DNA of 8,302 bases from Romboutsia sp. 13368 (GTDB taxonomy: Bacteria; Bacillota; Clostridia; Peptostreptococcales; Peptostreptococcaceae): NCBI RefSeq assembly GCF_018336475.1, contig NZ_CP048741.1, positions 2,353,244 through 2,361,545 of the forward strand. Direction: 5' to 3'. Position 1 is the stretch's first letter, and every line of letters starts with the position of its first letter. A program made the position numbers and the translations under genes. The notes below the pieces were generated by a model. The model had not been told where the DNA came from, made no database searches, and saw nothing but the letters and a program-made list of their open reading frames with translations. Shown here in pieces: positions 1 through 8,185 of the stretch.

Positions 1-37
1 AATAATTACATAATTTTCAATATATTTTAATTATTTA

Positions 38-1195
38 TTATCTTTCATATACTATCTTACCATCTATTATTGTTATTAAAACATTACTTTGTAATTCAAA
101 AGGATCATTATCCCATATAACTATATCTGCATCTTTTCCTACCTCTAAAGACCCTACTCTCTTTTCTATTCCTAGAGTCTTAGCTGGGTTTATAGTTATT
201 GCTTCTAATGCTTTCTCTTTTTTCATACCATATTTTACAGCTATTCCCGCGCATACAGGTAGGTATTGTACTGGAATTACCGGATGGTCTGTCATTAATG
301 AAACTTGTAACCCTTCATTTGAAAGTATTCCTGGTGTATCAAAAGTTAAGTTTCTTAATTCTATCTTAGACCTTTCAGATAATGATGGTCCAACTACAAC
401 TGGATATCCTTCTTCCGCCAATTCATCAGCTATTAAATGACCTTCCGTACAATGGTCTAATGTAAGCTTTATATCAAATTCTTTTGCTATTCTAATTGCA
501 GTAAATATATCATCTGCTCTATGTGCATGAACCTTAAATGGTATTTCACCTCTTAGTACAGGTAATAAACATTCCATTTTCATATCGTATTCAGGTTTAT
601 CATGTTCTTCATGTTCCATGTATAATTCTATTTGTTCTAAATACTCTTCTGCTTTCTTTAATTGCTCTCTTAAAAGTGCTGCTATTGCCATTCTTGTTTG
701 TGGCATTTTTTCATCTCTACCATAACAAGATTTTGGATTTTCTCCAAATGCTATTTTTGATGCAACAGGATTTTTTATAACCATTTTATCTATTCTTTTC
801 CCATATGTCTTTATAGCTATACATTCTCCACCCATTACATTTGCACTACCAGGTGTAGTACATACTGATGTAATTCCACCTTCTCTAGCTTCTTTAAATG
901 TATTATCCATTGGATTTATACCATCTATAGGATTAAGATGTGGTGTTATAGGATCTGTTTCTTCATTACCATCAGCACCTTCAAATCCCATACCATCTTC
1001 CCATAAACCTAAATGAGTATGTGCATCTATAAATCCTGGAAAAACTAACTTACCTTCTGCATCTATTATTTTAGCATCTTGAGGTACTTCTAGACTTTCT
1101 CCAATTGCTTTTATCTTTTTATTTTCTATTAAAATATCGCCTTTTATTATTCCATTGGTAATTGTATTTATTGTTCCATTTTTTATAAATATCAT
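38..1195 (-). CDS. Amidohydrolase-superfamily metal-dependent hydrolase, substrate unknown
   Basis: This 385-residue protein has the layout of the imidazolonepropionase-like (COG1228) amidohydrolases. An N-terminal beta segment with GDILIENKKIKAIG (about 19-32) leads into the first strand of the TIM barrel, GFIDAHTHLG, whose H59 and H61 are the HxH metal pair. Other likely metal or catalytic residues are H223/H225 in KVHAHRADD, H248 in LDHCTEGH, and D303 in MTDHPV. The C-terminus returns to the small beta domain (VGSLEVGKDADIVIWDNDPF, about 347-366). A charged helical stretch (about 160-215) lies before the second His motif. Such enzymes hydrolyse C-N bonds in cyclic amides, peptides or related compounds, probably in the cytoplasm since no signal peptide is seen. 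The substrate cannot be read from the sequence. The ATG is supported by GAGGAG 6 bases upstream. It starts 20 bases after tex, so co-transcription is likely. The family is sure; the function is not known. Confidence 0.88.
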   Translation of the reverse strand: MIFIKNGTINTITNGIIKGDILIENKKIKAIGESLEVPQDAKIIDAEGKLVFPGFIDAHTHLGLWEDGMGFEGADGNEETDPITPHLNPIDGINPMDNTFKEAREGGITSVCTTPGSANVMGGECIAIKTYGKRIDKMVIKNPVASKIAFGENPKSCYGRDEKMPQTRMAIAALLREQLKKAEEYLEQIELYMEHEEHDKPEYDMKMECLLPVLRGEIPFKVHAHRADDIFTAIRIAKEFDIKLTLDHCTEGHLIADELAEEGYPVVVGPSLSERSKIELRNLTFDTPGILSNEGLQVSLMTDHPVIPVQYLPVCAGIAVKYGMKKEKALEAITINPAKTLGIEKRVGSLEVGKDADIVIWDNDPFELQSNVLITIIDGKIVYER

Positions 1196-1215
1196 CTTAA
1201 TCTCCTCTTATCTAA

Positions 1216-3357
1216 CTAAATTTTCATAGATAAAGCTACTCTCTTTTTATTCATATCAATTCCTATAACTTTTACATCAACTATATCTCCAACAGTAACA
1301 ACAGTCATAGGATCTTTAACATATCCCTTACTCATTTCAGATTTATGTACTAAACCATCATTTTTTATACCAATATCTACAAAGGCACCAAAGTCAACCA
1401 CATTTCTTACAGTTCCTTTTAATATCATGCCTTCTTGAATATCTTCAATTTTTAATACATCTGTTCTAAGTATGGGTTTTATTCCTTCTTCCCTAGGGTC
1501 TCTTCCAGGCTTTTTGATTTCAGCTATTATATCTTTTAAAGTAACTTCTCCTACTTGAAGTTTATTACTTAATTCTTTTATACCTATAGATTCAACTTTA
1601 GAATCAATATCTAATATATTTTTACTTTCAACATCAGATAATGAGTAGCCAAGCATATCTAACATATTTTTACATATATCATAGCTTTCTGGATGTACAC
1701 CAGTATTATCTAAAGGATTTTTAGCACCTTCAATTCTCATAAACCCTGCACATTGAGTAAATGCTTGAGGTCCAAGTCTTTTTACTTTCTTAATTTGAGC
1801 TCTTGAAGTAAAATCTCCATTTTCTTCTCTATAAGCAACTATGTTTTTAGCTATAGTTTTACTTATACCTGCTATGTGTTCTAATAAAGAGTATGATGCT
1901 GTGTTTAAATCTACTCCAACACTATTTACAGAGTCTTCTACAACTCCATCTAGTACACCTTCTAGTCTCTTTTGATTTAGGTCATGTTGATATTGACCTA
2001 CTCCTATACTCTTAGGATCTATCTTTACAAGTTCAGCTAATGGGTCTTGTAATCTTCTTGCTATAGATATAGCACCTCTTAAAGATACATTTATATCTGG
2101 ATGTTCTTCATTTGCAAGTTCTGATGCAGAGTAAACTGATGCTCCTGCTTCACTAACTATTATGTATTGAACTTCTCTATCTATTTCTTTTATCATGTCA
2201 GATACAAACTTTTCTGATTCTCTTGATGCTGTACCATTTCCTATTGCTATTATATCTATATTATATTTCTCAATTAATGATTTTAACTCTTTTTTAGATT
2301 CTTCTACTTTATTTTGAGGCTCTGTTGGATAAACAGTAGTAGTATCTAATAATTTTCCATTTTTATCAACAACAGCTATCTTACATCCAGTTCTAAATGC
2401 AGGGTCGAATCCCATAACAACCTTATCTTTTACTGGTGCTTGAAGTAATAAACTTTTTATATTTTTACCAAATACATTTATAGCTCTTTCTTGAGCATTT
2501 TCAGTAAGATTATTTCTGATTTCTCTTTCTATTGATGGGAATATTAGCCTCTTATATGAATCTTCTATTGCACTGACTATTACTTCTTTATTTTTAAAGT
2601 TCTTATCATTTACATATTCATTTATTATATAATTTATTACTTTTTCATTATTGATTTCTACCTTAACTTTTAAGAAGTCTTCTTTTTCTCCTCTGTTTAT
2701 TGCCAATACTCTATGTGGCGCTATAGTTTTTACTGATTCACTATAATCATAGTACATATCGTAAACTGATTTTTCTTCATTTGAATTTTTAGTTACTATT
2801 ATACCTTCTCTTAATGCAAGCTCTCTTATATATTTTCTTACTTTAGCATCATCAGAAACTATTTCAGCTATTATATCTTTAGCTCCTTTAATTGCATCTT
2901 CTAAAGAATTTACTTCTTTTTCTTCATTTATGTATTTTGTTGCTTCTTCATTTATATTTACTATATTTTTATTTAATAAATCTATTGCTAATGCTTCTAG
3001 ACCTTTTTCTTTTGCTATAGTTGCTCTTGTTCTTTTCTTTTGTTTATATGGGGCATATATATCCTCCACCTCTTGAAGTGTATTAGCCTTTTCTACACTT
3101 ATTTTTATTTCTGGTGTAAGCTTTCCTTGTTCTTCAATTATTCTTATTACATCTTCTTTTCTACTTTGAAGATTCCTTAAATAGGTTAGTTTATCAAAGA
3201 ATGCTCTTAAAGTTACATCACTCATTTCCCCAGTCATTTCTTTTCTATATCTAGCTATAAACGGAATTGTATTTCCTTCATCTATAAGCTTTATTGTATT
3301 ATTTATTTGTTCATCTCTAAGATTAAATTCTTTTTTTAGAATTTCATTTATATTCAT
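1216..3357 (-). CDS. tex: Tex family S1-domain RNA-binding transcription accessory protein
   Basis: This 713-residue protein has the full Tex architecture. The N-terminal helical region carries the family signature TIPFIARYRKE (30-40) and the segment DIYAPYKQKKRTRA (about 99-112). A YqgF/RNase H-like domain follows from about 315 (MGFDPAFRTG, then IGNGTASRE near 372). Next are helix-hairpin-helix segments (about 480-545, including LLEHIAGISKTIAKNIVAYR). A C-terminal S1 domain (about 643-713, GTVRNVVDFGAFVDIG) ends the protein. Tex binds nucleic acids and is linked to transcription and to expression of some toxin and stress genes in other bacteria; its exact role is not settled. The frame is open to a GTG at 3366, but that GTG abuts the ribosome binding site, so the ATG at 3357 is chosen. 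A hairpin separates it from prfB upstream. A possible -10 (TATAAA, 3388-3383) lacks a clear -35. The amidohydrolase gene follows after 20 bases. Confidence 0.95.
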   Translation of the reverse strand: MNINEILKKEFNLRDEQINNTIKLIDEGNTIPFIARYRKEMTGEMSDVTLRAFFDKLTYLRNLQSRKEDVIRIIEEQGKLTPEIKISVEKANTLQEVEDIYAPYKQKKRTRATIAKEKGLEALAIDLLNKNIVNINEEATKYINEEKEVNSLEDAIKGAKDIIAEIVSDDAKVRKYIRELALREGIIVTKNSNEEKSVYDMYYDYSESVKTIAPHRVLAINRGEKEDFLKVKVEINNEKVINYIINEYVNDKNFKNKEVIVSAIEDSYKRLIFPSIEREIRNNLTENAQERAINVFGKNIKSLLLQAPVKDKVVMGFDPAFRTGCKIAVVDKNGKLLDTTTVYPTEPQNKVEESKKELKSLIEKYNIDIIAIGNGTASRESEKFVSDMIKEIDREVQYIIVSEAGASVYSASELANEEHPDINVSLRGAISIARRLQDPLAELVKIDPKSIGVGQYQHDLNQKRLEGVLDGVVEDSVNSVGVDLNTASYSLLEHIAGISKTIAKNIVAYREENGDFTSRAQIKKVKRLGPQAFTQCAGFMRIEGAKNPLDNTGVHPESYDICKNMLDMLGYSLSDVESKNILDIDSKVESIGIKELSNKLQVGEVTLKDIIAEIKKPGRDPREEGIKPILRTDVLKIEDIQEGMILKGTVRNVVDFGAFVDIGIKNDGLVHKSEMSKGYVKDPMTVVTVGDIVDVKVIGIDMNKKRVALSMKI

Positions 3358-3367
3358 AAAACCCACT

Positions 3368-3375
3368 CTTCCTTT
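3368..3375 (-). promoter_or_regulatory. Ribosome binding site deciding the tex start
   Basis: AAAGGAAG lies 10 bases before the ATG at 3357 and only 1 base before the alternative GTG at 3366. The spacing favours the ATG and a protein of 713 rather than 716 residues. Confidence 0.7.
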
Positions 3376-3399
3376 GTTTAATTTTATACTTTTAAATAA

Positions 3400-3424
3400 G
3401 GCTTGAGAATTAAATTCTCAAGCC
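3400..3424 (-). terminator. Hairpin after prfB, probable intrinsic terminator with a weak U tract
   Basis: GGCTTGAGAAT and ATTCTCAAGCC form a perfect 11-bp inverted repeat around a 3-base loop, beginning 10 bases after the prfB stop codon. On the minus strand it is followed by TTATTT, which is short and interrupted. It looks like a terminator for the secA-prfB unit, but the poor U tract suggests some read-through into tex. It may also act as a 3' stabilising hairpin. Confidence 0.7.
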
Positions 3425-3434
3425 CCTATTTTAA

Positions 3435-4545
3435 CTATTTTTTAGACTTATTCATTTTTAAGTACTCATTTATAAATAAATCTAAGTTTCCATCCATAAC
3501 ACTATCTACATTTCCTATTTCAGCATTAGTTCTATGGTCTTTTACAAGCTTATATGGTTGGAATACATATGATCTTATTTGACTTCCCCAAGTTATTTGA
3601 GCATACTTTCCTTGTATATCCTCAATTTTTTCTTTTTGTTCAAGTTCTTTTAATTCAATAAGTTTTGCCATAAGCATTTTCATAGCAGTATCCTTATTTT
3701 TATGTTGAGATCTTTCATTTTGACATTGTACAACTACTCCTGTAGGAATATGTGTTATTCTTACAGCTGAATCAGTAGTATTTACATGCTGACCTCCTGC
3801 TCCAGATGCTCTATAAGTATCTATTTTTAAATCAGCTGGATTTATATCTATACTTATACTATCATCTAACTCTGGTATAACATCTATAGATGCAAAAGAT
3901 GTATGTCTTTTACCAGAAGGGTCAAAAGGAGATATCCTAACTATACGATGAACTCCTTTTTCACTTTTTAAATATCCATAAGCATTAAGCCCTTCTATAT
4001 GAAGTGTAGCACTTTTAATTCCTGCTGCTGGATCTGAAAGTAAATCTAATGTTTTAACTTTATATCCTTTAGCTTCTGCCCATCTTATATACATTCTAAG
4101 TAGCATTTGAGCCCAATCTTGAGCATCAAGTCCACCTGTTCCTGCATTTATAGATAATATTGCATTATTCTTGTCATAGTCTCCACTTAAAAGAGTTTTT
4201 ATTGTAACCATATCAATTTTTTCTTCAAGGTCTGATATAGATTGTTCTATCTCTTTTTCTATAGATTCATCATTTTCTTCCAAACCTATTTCAATTAATA
4301 CTTCTATCTCTTCTAGTGATTCTTTTAATTTGTTATATTCATCTACTGTTTCTTTGAAACCTTTATTTTCTTGAAGAACTTTTTGAGCTACTTCATTATC
4401 ATTCCAAAACTCTTGATGATTCATTTTATCTTCATTTTCTTTAATTCTGATTAGTAATGAAGCAATGTCAAAGAGAATCCCTCAATTCTTCTATATTTGA
4501 AGCCATCTGCTCCACACTATTTCTATACTCTTGTATATTTAACAT
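3435..4545 (-). CDS. prfB: Peptide chain release factor 2 (RF2), expressed by programmed +1 frameshift
   Basis: RF2 recognises UAA and UGA stop codons in the ribosomal A site and triggers peptide release. The gene begins at the ATG at 4545 (MLNIQEYRNSVEQMA...), reads 25 codons, then meets UGA at 4470-4468. Skipping the base at 4470 and reading GAC joins the 344-codon main frame, giving 369 residues, the usual RF2 length. In that numbering the stop-recognition tripeptide SPF falls at 205-207 and the catalytic GGQ at 250-252, the same positions as in E. coli RF2, which confirms the reconstruction. Residue 246 is Ala (RASGAGGQ). Q252 is the expected PrmC methylation site. The N-terminal helices (about 1-115) form domain 1. 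The start lies 15 bases after the secA stop, with the GGAGGA site inside that gap, so the two genes are very likely co-transcribed. Starting at the in-frame ATG at 4424 would remove 40 residues and has no good ribosome binding site. Confidence 0.97.
4467..4482 (-). promoter_or_regulatory. prfB programmed +1 frameshift site (autoregulatory recoding signal)
   Basis: The minus strand reads AGG GAT TCT CTT TGA C. This has the classical elements: a slippery CTT, an in-frame UGA stop at codon 26 followed by C (a weak termination context), and a Shine-Dalgarno-like AGGGA whose AGG begins nine bases before the CTT, the same register as in E. coli prfB. When RF2 is scarce, the ribosome pauses at UGA, slips +1 on CUU and makes full-length RF2. 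When RF2 is plentiful, it terminates and yields a 25-residue peptide. This is established for the family; here it rests on the sequence match. Confidence 0.96.
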
Positions 4546-4550
4546 TTTGG

Positions 4551-4556
4551 TCCTCC
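4551..4556 (-). promoter_or_regulatory. Ribosome binding site of prfB, inside the secA-prfB gap
   Basis: GGAGGA lies 5 bases before the ATG at 4545 and begins 4 bases after the secA stop codon. It fixes the prfB start upstream of the in-frame UGA and places the two genes close enough for translational coupling. Confidence 0.9.
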
Positions 4557-4560
4557 AAAA

Positions 4561-7233
4561 TTATCTTCCACAACATTTTTTATACTTTTTACCACTTCCA
4601 CATGGACAATCATCATTTCTTCCTATAGCATCTTCTTTTTTAACAGTTTTGTTATCAGAATCTTCATCTACATTAGATGATAAGTGGTCAACATCTATAA
4701 CTTGCTTTCTTTCAACTGGCTCTTCTATAGTTATGTTGAATAAGTATTTTATAGTATCTTCTTTTATATGACTGTTCATTTCATTGAACATATTAAATCC
4801 TTCATCTGTATATGCTATTACAGGGTCTTGTTGACCTATTGCACGAAGACCTATACCTTGTCGTAATTGGTCCATAGCATCTATATGATCTATCCAATGG
4901 TTATCAACTGATTGAAGAAGTATAACTCTTTCTACTTCTCTCATTCTTTCAGATCCTATTCTTTCTTCTTTTCCATTGTATATCTTCATAGCTATATCAT
5001 AAACTTTTTCTATAACTTCTTCTATTTTTAGATTTTCTATGTCTGAAACTTCTATGCTTCCTCTTGGCATAAATAAGTTATACATATATTCTACAAATCT
5101 TTCAGAATCAAATCCATTTTCTTGAGAATATGATATAACACCTTCTTCTATTAAAGAATGAATCATATTTTGGATTTGCTCTTGTAAGTTTTCACCTTCA
5201 AGAACACGTCTTCTTTCTGTATATATTATTTCTCTTTGCTTGTTCATAACATCATCATATTGAAGTACGTGCTTTCTTATTCCAAAGTTTCTACCTTCTA
5301 CTTTCTTCTGAGCACTTTCTATAGATTTTGTTAGCATCTTATGCTCTATAGGCATATCTTCTTCAAGACCTATTTTTTCTACTACTCCAGATATTCTTTC
5401 ACTTCCGAATAATCTCATAAGATCATCTTCTAAAGATATATAGAATCTTGAGCTACCTGGGTCTCCCTGACGACCAGCACGTCCTCTTAACTGGTTATCA
5501 ATTCTTCTAGATTCATGTCTTTCTGTACCTATTATAGCAAGACCTCCAGCCTTCATAACTTCTTCTTGCTCAGCTTTTGTTTCTTCTTTATATTTTTGGT
5601 ATAACTCTTCATATTTTTCTCTAGCAGAGAATAATTCTTCATTACCTTCTCTATCTATACCTTCTAAAGAAGCATCCACTTTATTTATTATGCTTTCATC
5701 ATATCCTAACTTTTTCATCTCTTTTTTAGTTAAGAATGTTGGGTTACCACCTAGTACTATATCTGTACCACGACCAGCCATATTAGTTGCTATAGTTACT
5801 GCACCTAATCTACCAGCTTGAGCTATTATTTCAGCTTCTTTATCATGGTATTTAGCATTTAATACTTCGTGTTTAACTCCTCTTCTCTTTAATAATTGAG
5901 ATATTAATTCAGAGTTTTCTATCGATACAGTACCTACAAGTATAGGTTGTTTATTTTTATGTCTTTCTATTATATCTTCAACAACTGCATTAAATTTACC
6001 AACTACGTTTTTGTAAACGGCATCTGATAAATCTTGTCTTTGTACTGGCTTGTTTGTTGGAATTTGAACTACGTCCATTTTATATATAGCTTTAAATTCT
6101 TCTTCTTCAGTTTTAGCAGTACCTGTCATACCTGAAAGCTTATTGTACATTCTAAAATAGTTTTGGAATGTTACAGTAGCTAAAGTTTTAGATTCTCTTT
6201 GTATTCTTAATCCTTCTTTAGCTTCTATCGCTTGATGTAATCCTTCTGAGTATCTTCTACCAAACATAAGTCTTCCTGTAAACTCATCAACAATTATTAT
6301 TTCACCATCTTTAACTACATAATCAACGTCTCTCTTCATATTTGTATGAGCCTTTAATGCTTGATTTATGTGATGGTATAATTCCATATGAGCTATATCA
6401 GTTATATTTTCAACATTAAAATAAACTTCTGCTTTTTGTATACCTGATTCAGTTAAAGCAACCGACTTTTGTTTTTCATCTATTTCATAGTTATCTGGTT
6501 TTAATGTTAATATGAATGTGTTAGCATCTGAATATAAATGAGTAGATTTATCTCCAGGTCCAGATATTATAAGTGGAGTTCTCGCTTCATCAACAAGTAT
6601 TGAGTCTACCTCATCCACTATTGCATAGTTTAATTCTCTTTGAACCATTTGTTCTTTATGAATTACCATATTATCTTTTAAGTAATCAAATCCGTATTCA
6701 TTATTTGTACCATAAGTTATGTCACATTGATATTGTTGGCGTCTTGTTTGTGGGTCTTGTCCATGAACGATTACCCCAACAGTCATTCCTAGAAACTCAT
6801 ATACTTTTCCCATTTGCTCTTTATCACGCTTTGCTAAGTAATCATTTACCGTAACAACATGTACACCCTTGCCTGTAAGAGCATTTAAGTAAACTGGAGC
6901 TGTTCCTACTAATGTTTTACCTTCACCAGTTTTCATTTCAGCTATTCTCCCTTGATGAAGAACTATTCCACCTATAAGCTGAACTCTATAGTGTCTCATT
7001 CCTAATACTCTTTTAGAAGCTTCCCTTACAACTGCAAATGCCTCTGGTAGTATATCATCTAATGTTTCTCCCTTATCTAATCTTTCCTTAAATATATTTG
7101 TCATATTTTTAAGCTCTTTATCTGACATAGATTCAAATTTTGGTTCTAGTGAATCTATACTATCAACTATTTTGTTGAATTTTTTTAGCTCTTTTTTATC
7201 TGCCATGTTAAATAAATTATCTAAAAAACCCAT
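4561..7233 (-). CDS. secA: Protein translocase ATPase SecA
   Basis: SecA is the cytoplasmic and membrane-associated ATPase that drives unfolded preproteins through SecYEG. This 890-residue copy is full length. Nucleotide-binding domain 1 has the Walker A TGEGKT (102-107) and the DEAD-type Walker [21 protein letters not shown] (206-225). The preprotein cross-linking domain lies between about 228 and 370. The VDEFTGR (315-321) and GMTGTA (368-373) motifs follow. Domain 2 carries [12 protein letters not shown] (485-496) and [17 protein letters not shown] (582-598). The helical wing and scaffold follow, then a flexible acidic linker. The C-terminus is the zinc and SecB-type motif with C876, C878, C887 and C888. 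This is the canonical housekeeping SecA rather than a reduced SecA2, since it is long and has the zinc tail. The frame extends to a GTG at 7254, but that would overlap the ribosome binding site; the ATG at 7233 matches the usual MGFLDNLF start. prfB follows after 15 bases. Confidence 0.98.
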   Translation of the reverse strand: MGFLDNLFNMADKKELKKFNKIVDSIDSLEPKFESMSDKELKNMTNIFKERLDKGETLDDILPEAFAVVREASKRVLGMRHYRVQLIGGIVLHQGRIAEMKTGEGKTLVGTAPVYLNALTGKGVHVVTVNDYLAKRDKEQMGKVYEFLGMTVGVIVHGQDPQTRRQQYQCDITYGTNNEYGFDYLKDNMVIHKEQMVQRELNYAIVDEVDSILVDEARTPLIISGPGDKSTHLYSDANTFILTLKPDNYEIDEKQKSVALTESGIQKAEVYFNVENITDIAHMELYHHINQALKAHTNMKRDVDYVVKDGEIIIVDEFTGRLMFGRRYSEGLHQAIEAKEGLRIQRESKTLATVTFQNYFRMYNKLSGMTGTAKTEEEEFKAIYKMDVVQIPTNKPVQRQDLSDAVYKNVVGKFNAVVEDIIERHKNKQPILVGTVSIENSELISQLLKRRGVKHEVLNAKYHDKEAEIIAQAGRLGAVTIATNMAGRGTDIVLGGNPTFLTKKEMKKLGYDESIINKVDASLEGIDREGNEELFSAREKYEELYQKYKEETKAEQEEVMKAGGLAIIGTERHESRRIDNQLRGRAGRQGDPGSSRFYISLEDDLMRLFGSERISGVVEKIGLEEDMPIEHKMLTKSIESAQKKVEGRNFGIRKHVLQYDDVMNKQREIIYTERRRVLEGENLQEQIQNMIHSLIEEGVISYSQENGFDSERFVEYMYNLFMPRGSIEVSDIENLKIEEVIEKVYDIAMKIYNGKEERIGSERMREVERVILLQSVDNHWIDHIDAMDQLRQGIGLRAIGQQDPVIAYTDEGFNMFNEMNSHIKEDTIKYLFNITIEEPVERKQVIDVDHLSSNVDEDSDNKTVKKEDAIGRNDDCPCGSGKKYKKCCGR

Positions 7234-7244
7234 GTTTAAAATCT

Positions 7245-7250
7245 CTCCTC
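7245..7250 (-). promoter_or_regulatory. Ribosome binding site deciding the secA start
   Basis: GAGGAG lies 11 bases before the ATG at 7233. The upstream in-frame GTG at 7254 precedes this site, so it cannot use it. The ATG is therefore the start. Confidence 0.8.
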
Positions 7251-7273
7251 GCACATTTCTATAATATCTATAT

Positions 7274-7282
7274 ATTTTACCA
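7274..7282 (-). promoter_or_regulatory. Candidate extended -10 promoter for secA
   Basis: TGGTAAAAT combines a TGn extension with TAAAAT, one base from the consensus -10. No good -35 is seen 16-18 bases upstream, as is common for extended -10 promoters. It sits between the hpf terminator and the secA ribosome binding site and would give a leader of roughly 30 bases. A TATTAT at 7266-7261 is an alternative -10. Some promoter is expected here because hpf ends in a terminator. Confidence 0.4.
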
Positions 7283-7312
7283 TAAAAAAACTCTCTATAA
7301 TATTATTTACTC

Positions 7313-7353
7313 AAAAAAAGCTATCGACAATTAGATTTATCAATAGCTTTTTT
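7313..7353 (-). terminator. Intrinsic terminator of hpf
   Basis: The arms AGCTATTGA and TCGATAGCT pair over nine positions with one G-T wobble, and TAA/TTG may extend the stem to 12 around a 6-base loop. On the minus strand the stem is followed by a run of seven Ts and preceded by a run of As. The hairpin lies 16 bases after the hpf stop codon, so hpf is most likely a single-gene unit. The A and T flanks mean it could also stop transcription coming from the plus strand. Confidence 0.88.
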
Positions 7354-7369
7354 ATGTATACATACTACC

Positions 7370-7918
7370 TTATTCAGATTCTATTAGTCCATATCCACCA
7401 TTTTTACGTCTATATACTATAGATATACCATCTGATTCTGCATTCCTAAACATATAAAAATCATGTTCTAATAAATCCATTTGTAAAACAGCTTCTTCTG
7501 GACTCATTGGTTTTACACCAAATTTTTTAGTTCTTTCTATTACTATATCTAAATTATCTTCACTTGAAGATTGATCAGTTTCTTCTATATCCTCTATCGC
7601 ATCAAATCTTATGCTTTCATTTAATTTATGTCTATCTTGTAGTCTCTTTTTATATTTTCTTAACTGTATATTTAATTTATCATACACAATATCTATTGCT
7701 GCATATAAATTTTCTTCTATATCTTCTGCTCTTATTATCGGTCCATTTATAGGGAATATTGTAACTTCTACTTTTTGTCTTGCTTTTTTAGCACTTACTG
7801 TAACCTTTACATCCGTTTCTGGATGAAGGTAGAAATCCAATCTTCCTAATTTCTCTTCTATGGCATGTTTTATTCCATCCGTTAAATCCATTTGTTTTCC
7901 AGACATTATTATATTCAT
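7370..7918 (-). CDS. hpf: Long-form ribosome hibernation promoting factor (HPF/YvyD family)
   Basis: HPF binds the 30S decoding region in stationary phase or stress and, in its long form, joins two 70S ribosomes into inactive 100S dimers. This 182-residue protein has both parts. The N-terminal S30AE/RaiA-type domain (about 1-98) starts MNIIMSGKQMDLTDGIKHAI and ends in the basic helix KLNIQLRKYKKRLQDRHK. An acidic, serine-rich linker (about 105-124) follows. The C-terminal dimerisation domain (about 125-182) has IERTKKFGVKPMSPEEAVLQM and YRRKNGGYGLIE, typical of the long form and absent in gammaproteobacterial short HPF. The ATG at 7918 has AAGGGAG 8 bases upstream. It has its own terminator. 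A SigH-like promoter lies just upstream, in keeping with stationary-phase control known for the Bacillus homologue. Confidence 0.96.
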   Translation of the reverse strand: MNIIMSGKQMDLTDGIKHAIEEKLGRLDFYLHPETDVKVTVSAKKARQKVEVTIFPINGPIIRAEDIEENLYAAIDIVYDKLNIQLRKYKKRLQDRHKLNESIRFDAIEDIEETDQSSSEDNLDIVIERTKKFGVKPMSPEEAVLQMDLLEHDFYMFRNAESDGISIVYRRKNGGYGLIESE

Positions 7919-7970
7919 AAGAACATCTCCCTTCAGTTATATCAGTATAAAATTCATACTTTATTTTTAT

Positions 7971-7995
7971 ATTCTATATATCTGTTATAAAACCT
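7971..7995 (-). promoter_or_regulatory. Candidate SigH-type promoter of hpf
   Basis: AGGTTTT (7995-7989) is followed after 11 bases by ATAGAAT (7977-7971). This fits the SigH pattern RnAGGAwww-N11-12-RnnGAAT except for T in place of A after AGG. Transcription would start about 45 bases before the hpf ATG. Bacillus subtilis yvyD is known to be transcribed by SigH and SigB, which makes the match more credible. It is inferred from pattern alone; the region is AT-rich, and TATACT at 7949-7944 could be a housekeeping -10 instead. Confidence 0.4.
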
Positions 7996-8069
7996 TTTAT
8001 TTTATTGTTAGCTTTTATTACCTAATCTATTCAATTAAATGAAGATTTATTAATAATATCTATTAAGTA

Positions 8070-8172
8070 TGTGGATTATTCACTAATCTATCTGTTGATA
8101 ATGTGGATAAAAATGTTAATAAGTCTTGTTTTTGTGCATTTTTAGCTGTTTTTAACATTATATATATCCACA
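8070..8172 (-). promoter_or_regulatory. Cluster of four DnaA-box-like 9-mers in the gene-free region upstream of hpf
   Basis: On the minus strand a perfect DnaA box TTATCCACA (8110-8102) is directly followed by TTATCAACA (8101-8093, one mismatch) and, 14 bases later, TAATCCACA (8078-8070, one mismatch). A fourth, TGTGGATAT (8172-8164, one mismatch to TGTGGATAA), lies upstream in the opposite orientation. DnaA binds such sites to initiate replication or to regulate promoters. No dnaA, dnaN or rpmH is visible, so this is not assigned as oriC. The remainder of 7919-8302 has no convincing coding sequence: only short frames, candidate promoters and AT-rich spacer were found. Confidence 0.5.
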
Positions 8173-8185
8173 AATTTCAACTTAA
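8157..8185 (-). promoter_or_regulatory. Candidate housekeeping promoter overlapping a DnaA box
   Basis: TTAAGT (8185-8180) and a perfect TATAAT (8162-8157) are 17 bases apart on the minus strand, and the DnaA-box-like TGTGGATAT (8172-8164) sits wholly within that spacer. A transcript would run toward hpf with a leader of about 230 bases. A second possible promoter lies just upstream: TTGACA (8214-8209), 17 bases, AACAAT (8191-8186). Either could be chance in such AT-rich DNA. Confidence 0.3.

Noticed and set aside
4468..4470. In-frame TGA in prfB as a pseudogene or sequencing error
   Set aside because: The surrounding CTT TGA C with an upstream AGGGA and the exact restoration of RF2 residue numbering fit the known programmed frameshift.
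7860..8042. Plus-strand frame of 60 codons overlapping the hpf start
   Set aside because: It overlaps the hpf coding start and its promoter region, has no ribosome binding site, and is hydrophobic as expected for antisense of AT-rich DNA.
8112..8159. Inverted repeat AATGTTAA ... TTAACATT with a 32-base gap
   Set aside because: Eight-base arms made almost only of A and T are expected by chance here, and there is no supporting structure in the loop.
8070..8172. Chromosomal replication origin
   Set aside because: DnaA-like boxes are present, but there is no dnaA, dnaN or rpmH neighbour and no clear unwinding element that stands out from the general AT-richness. Kept only as a DnaA-box cluster.
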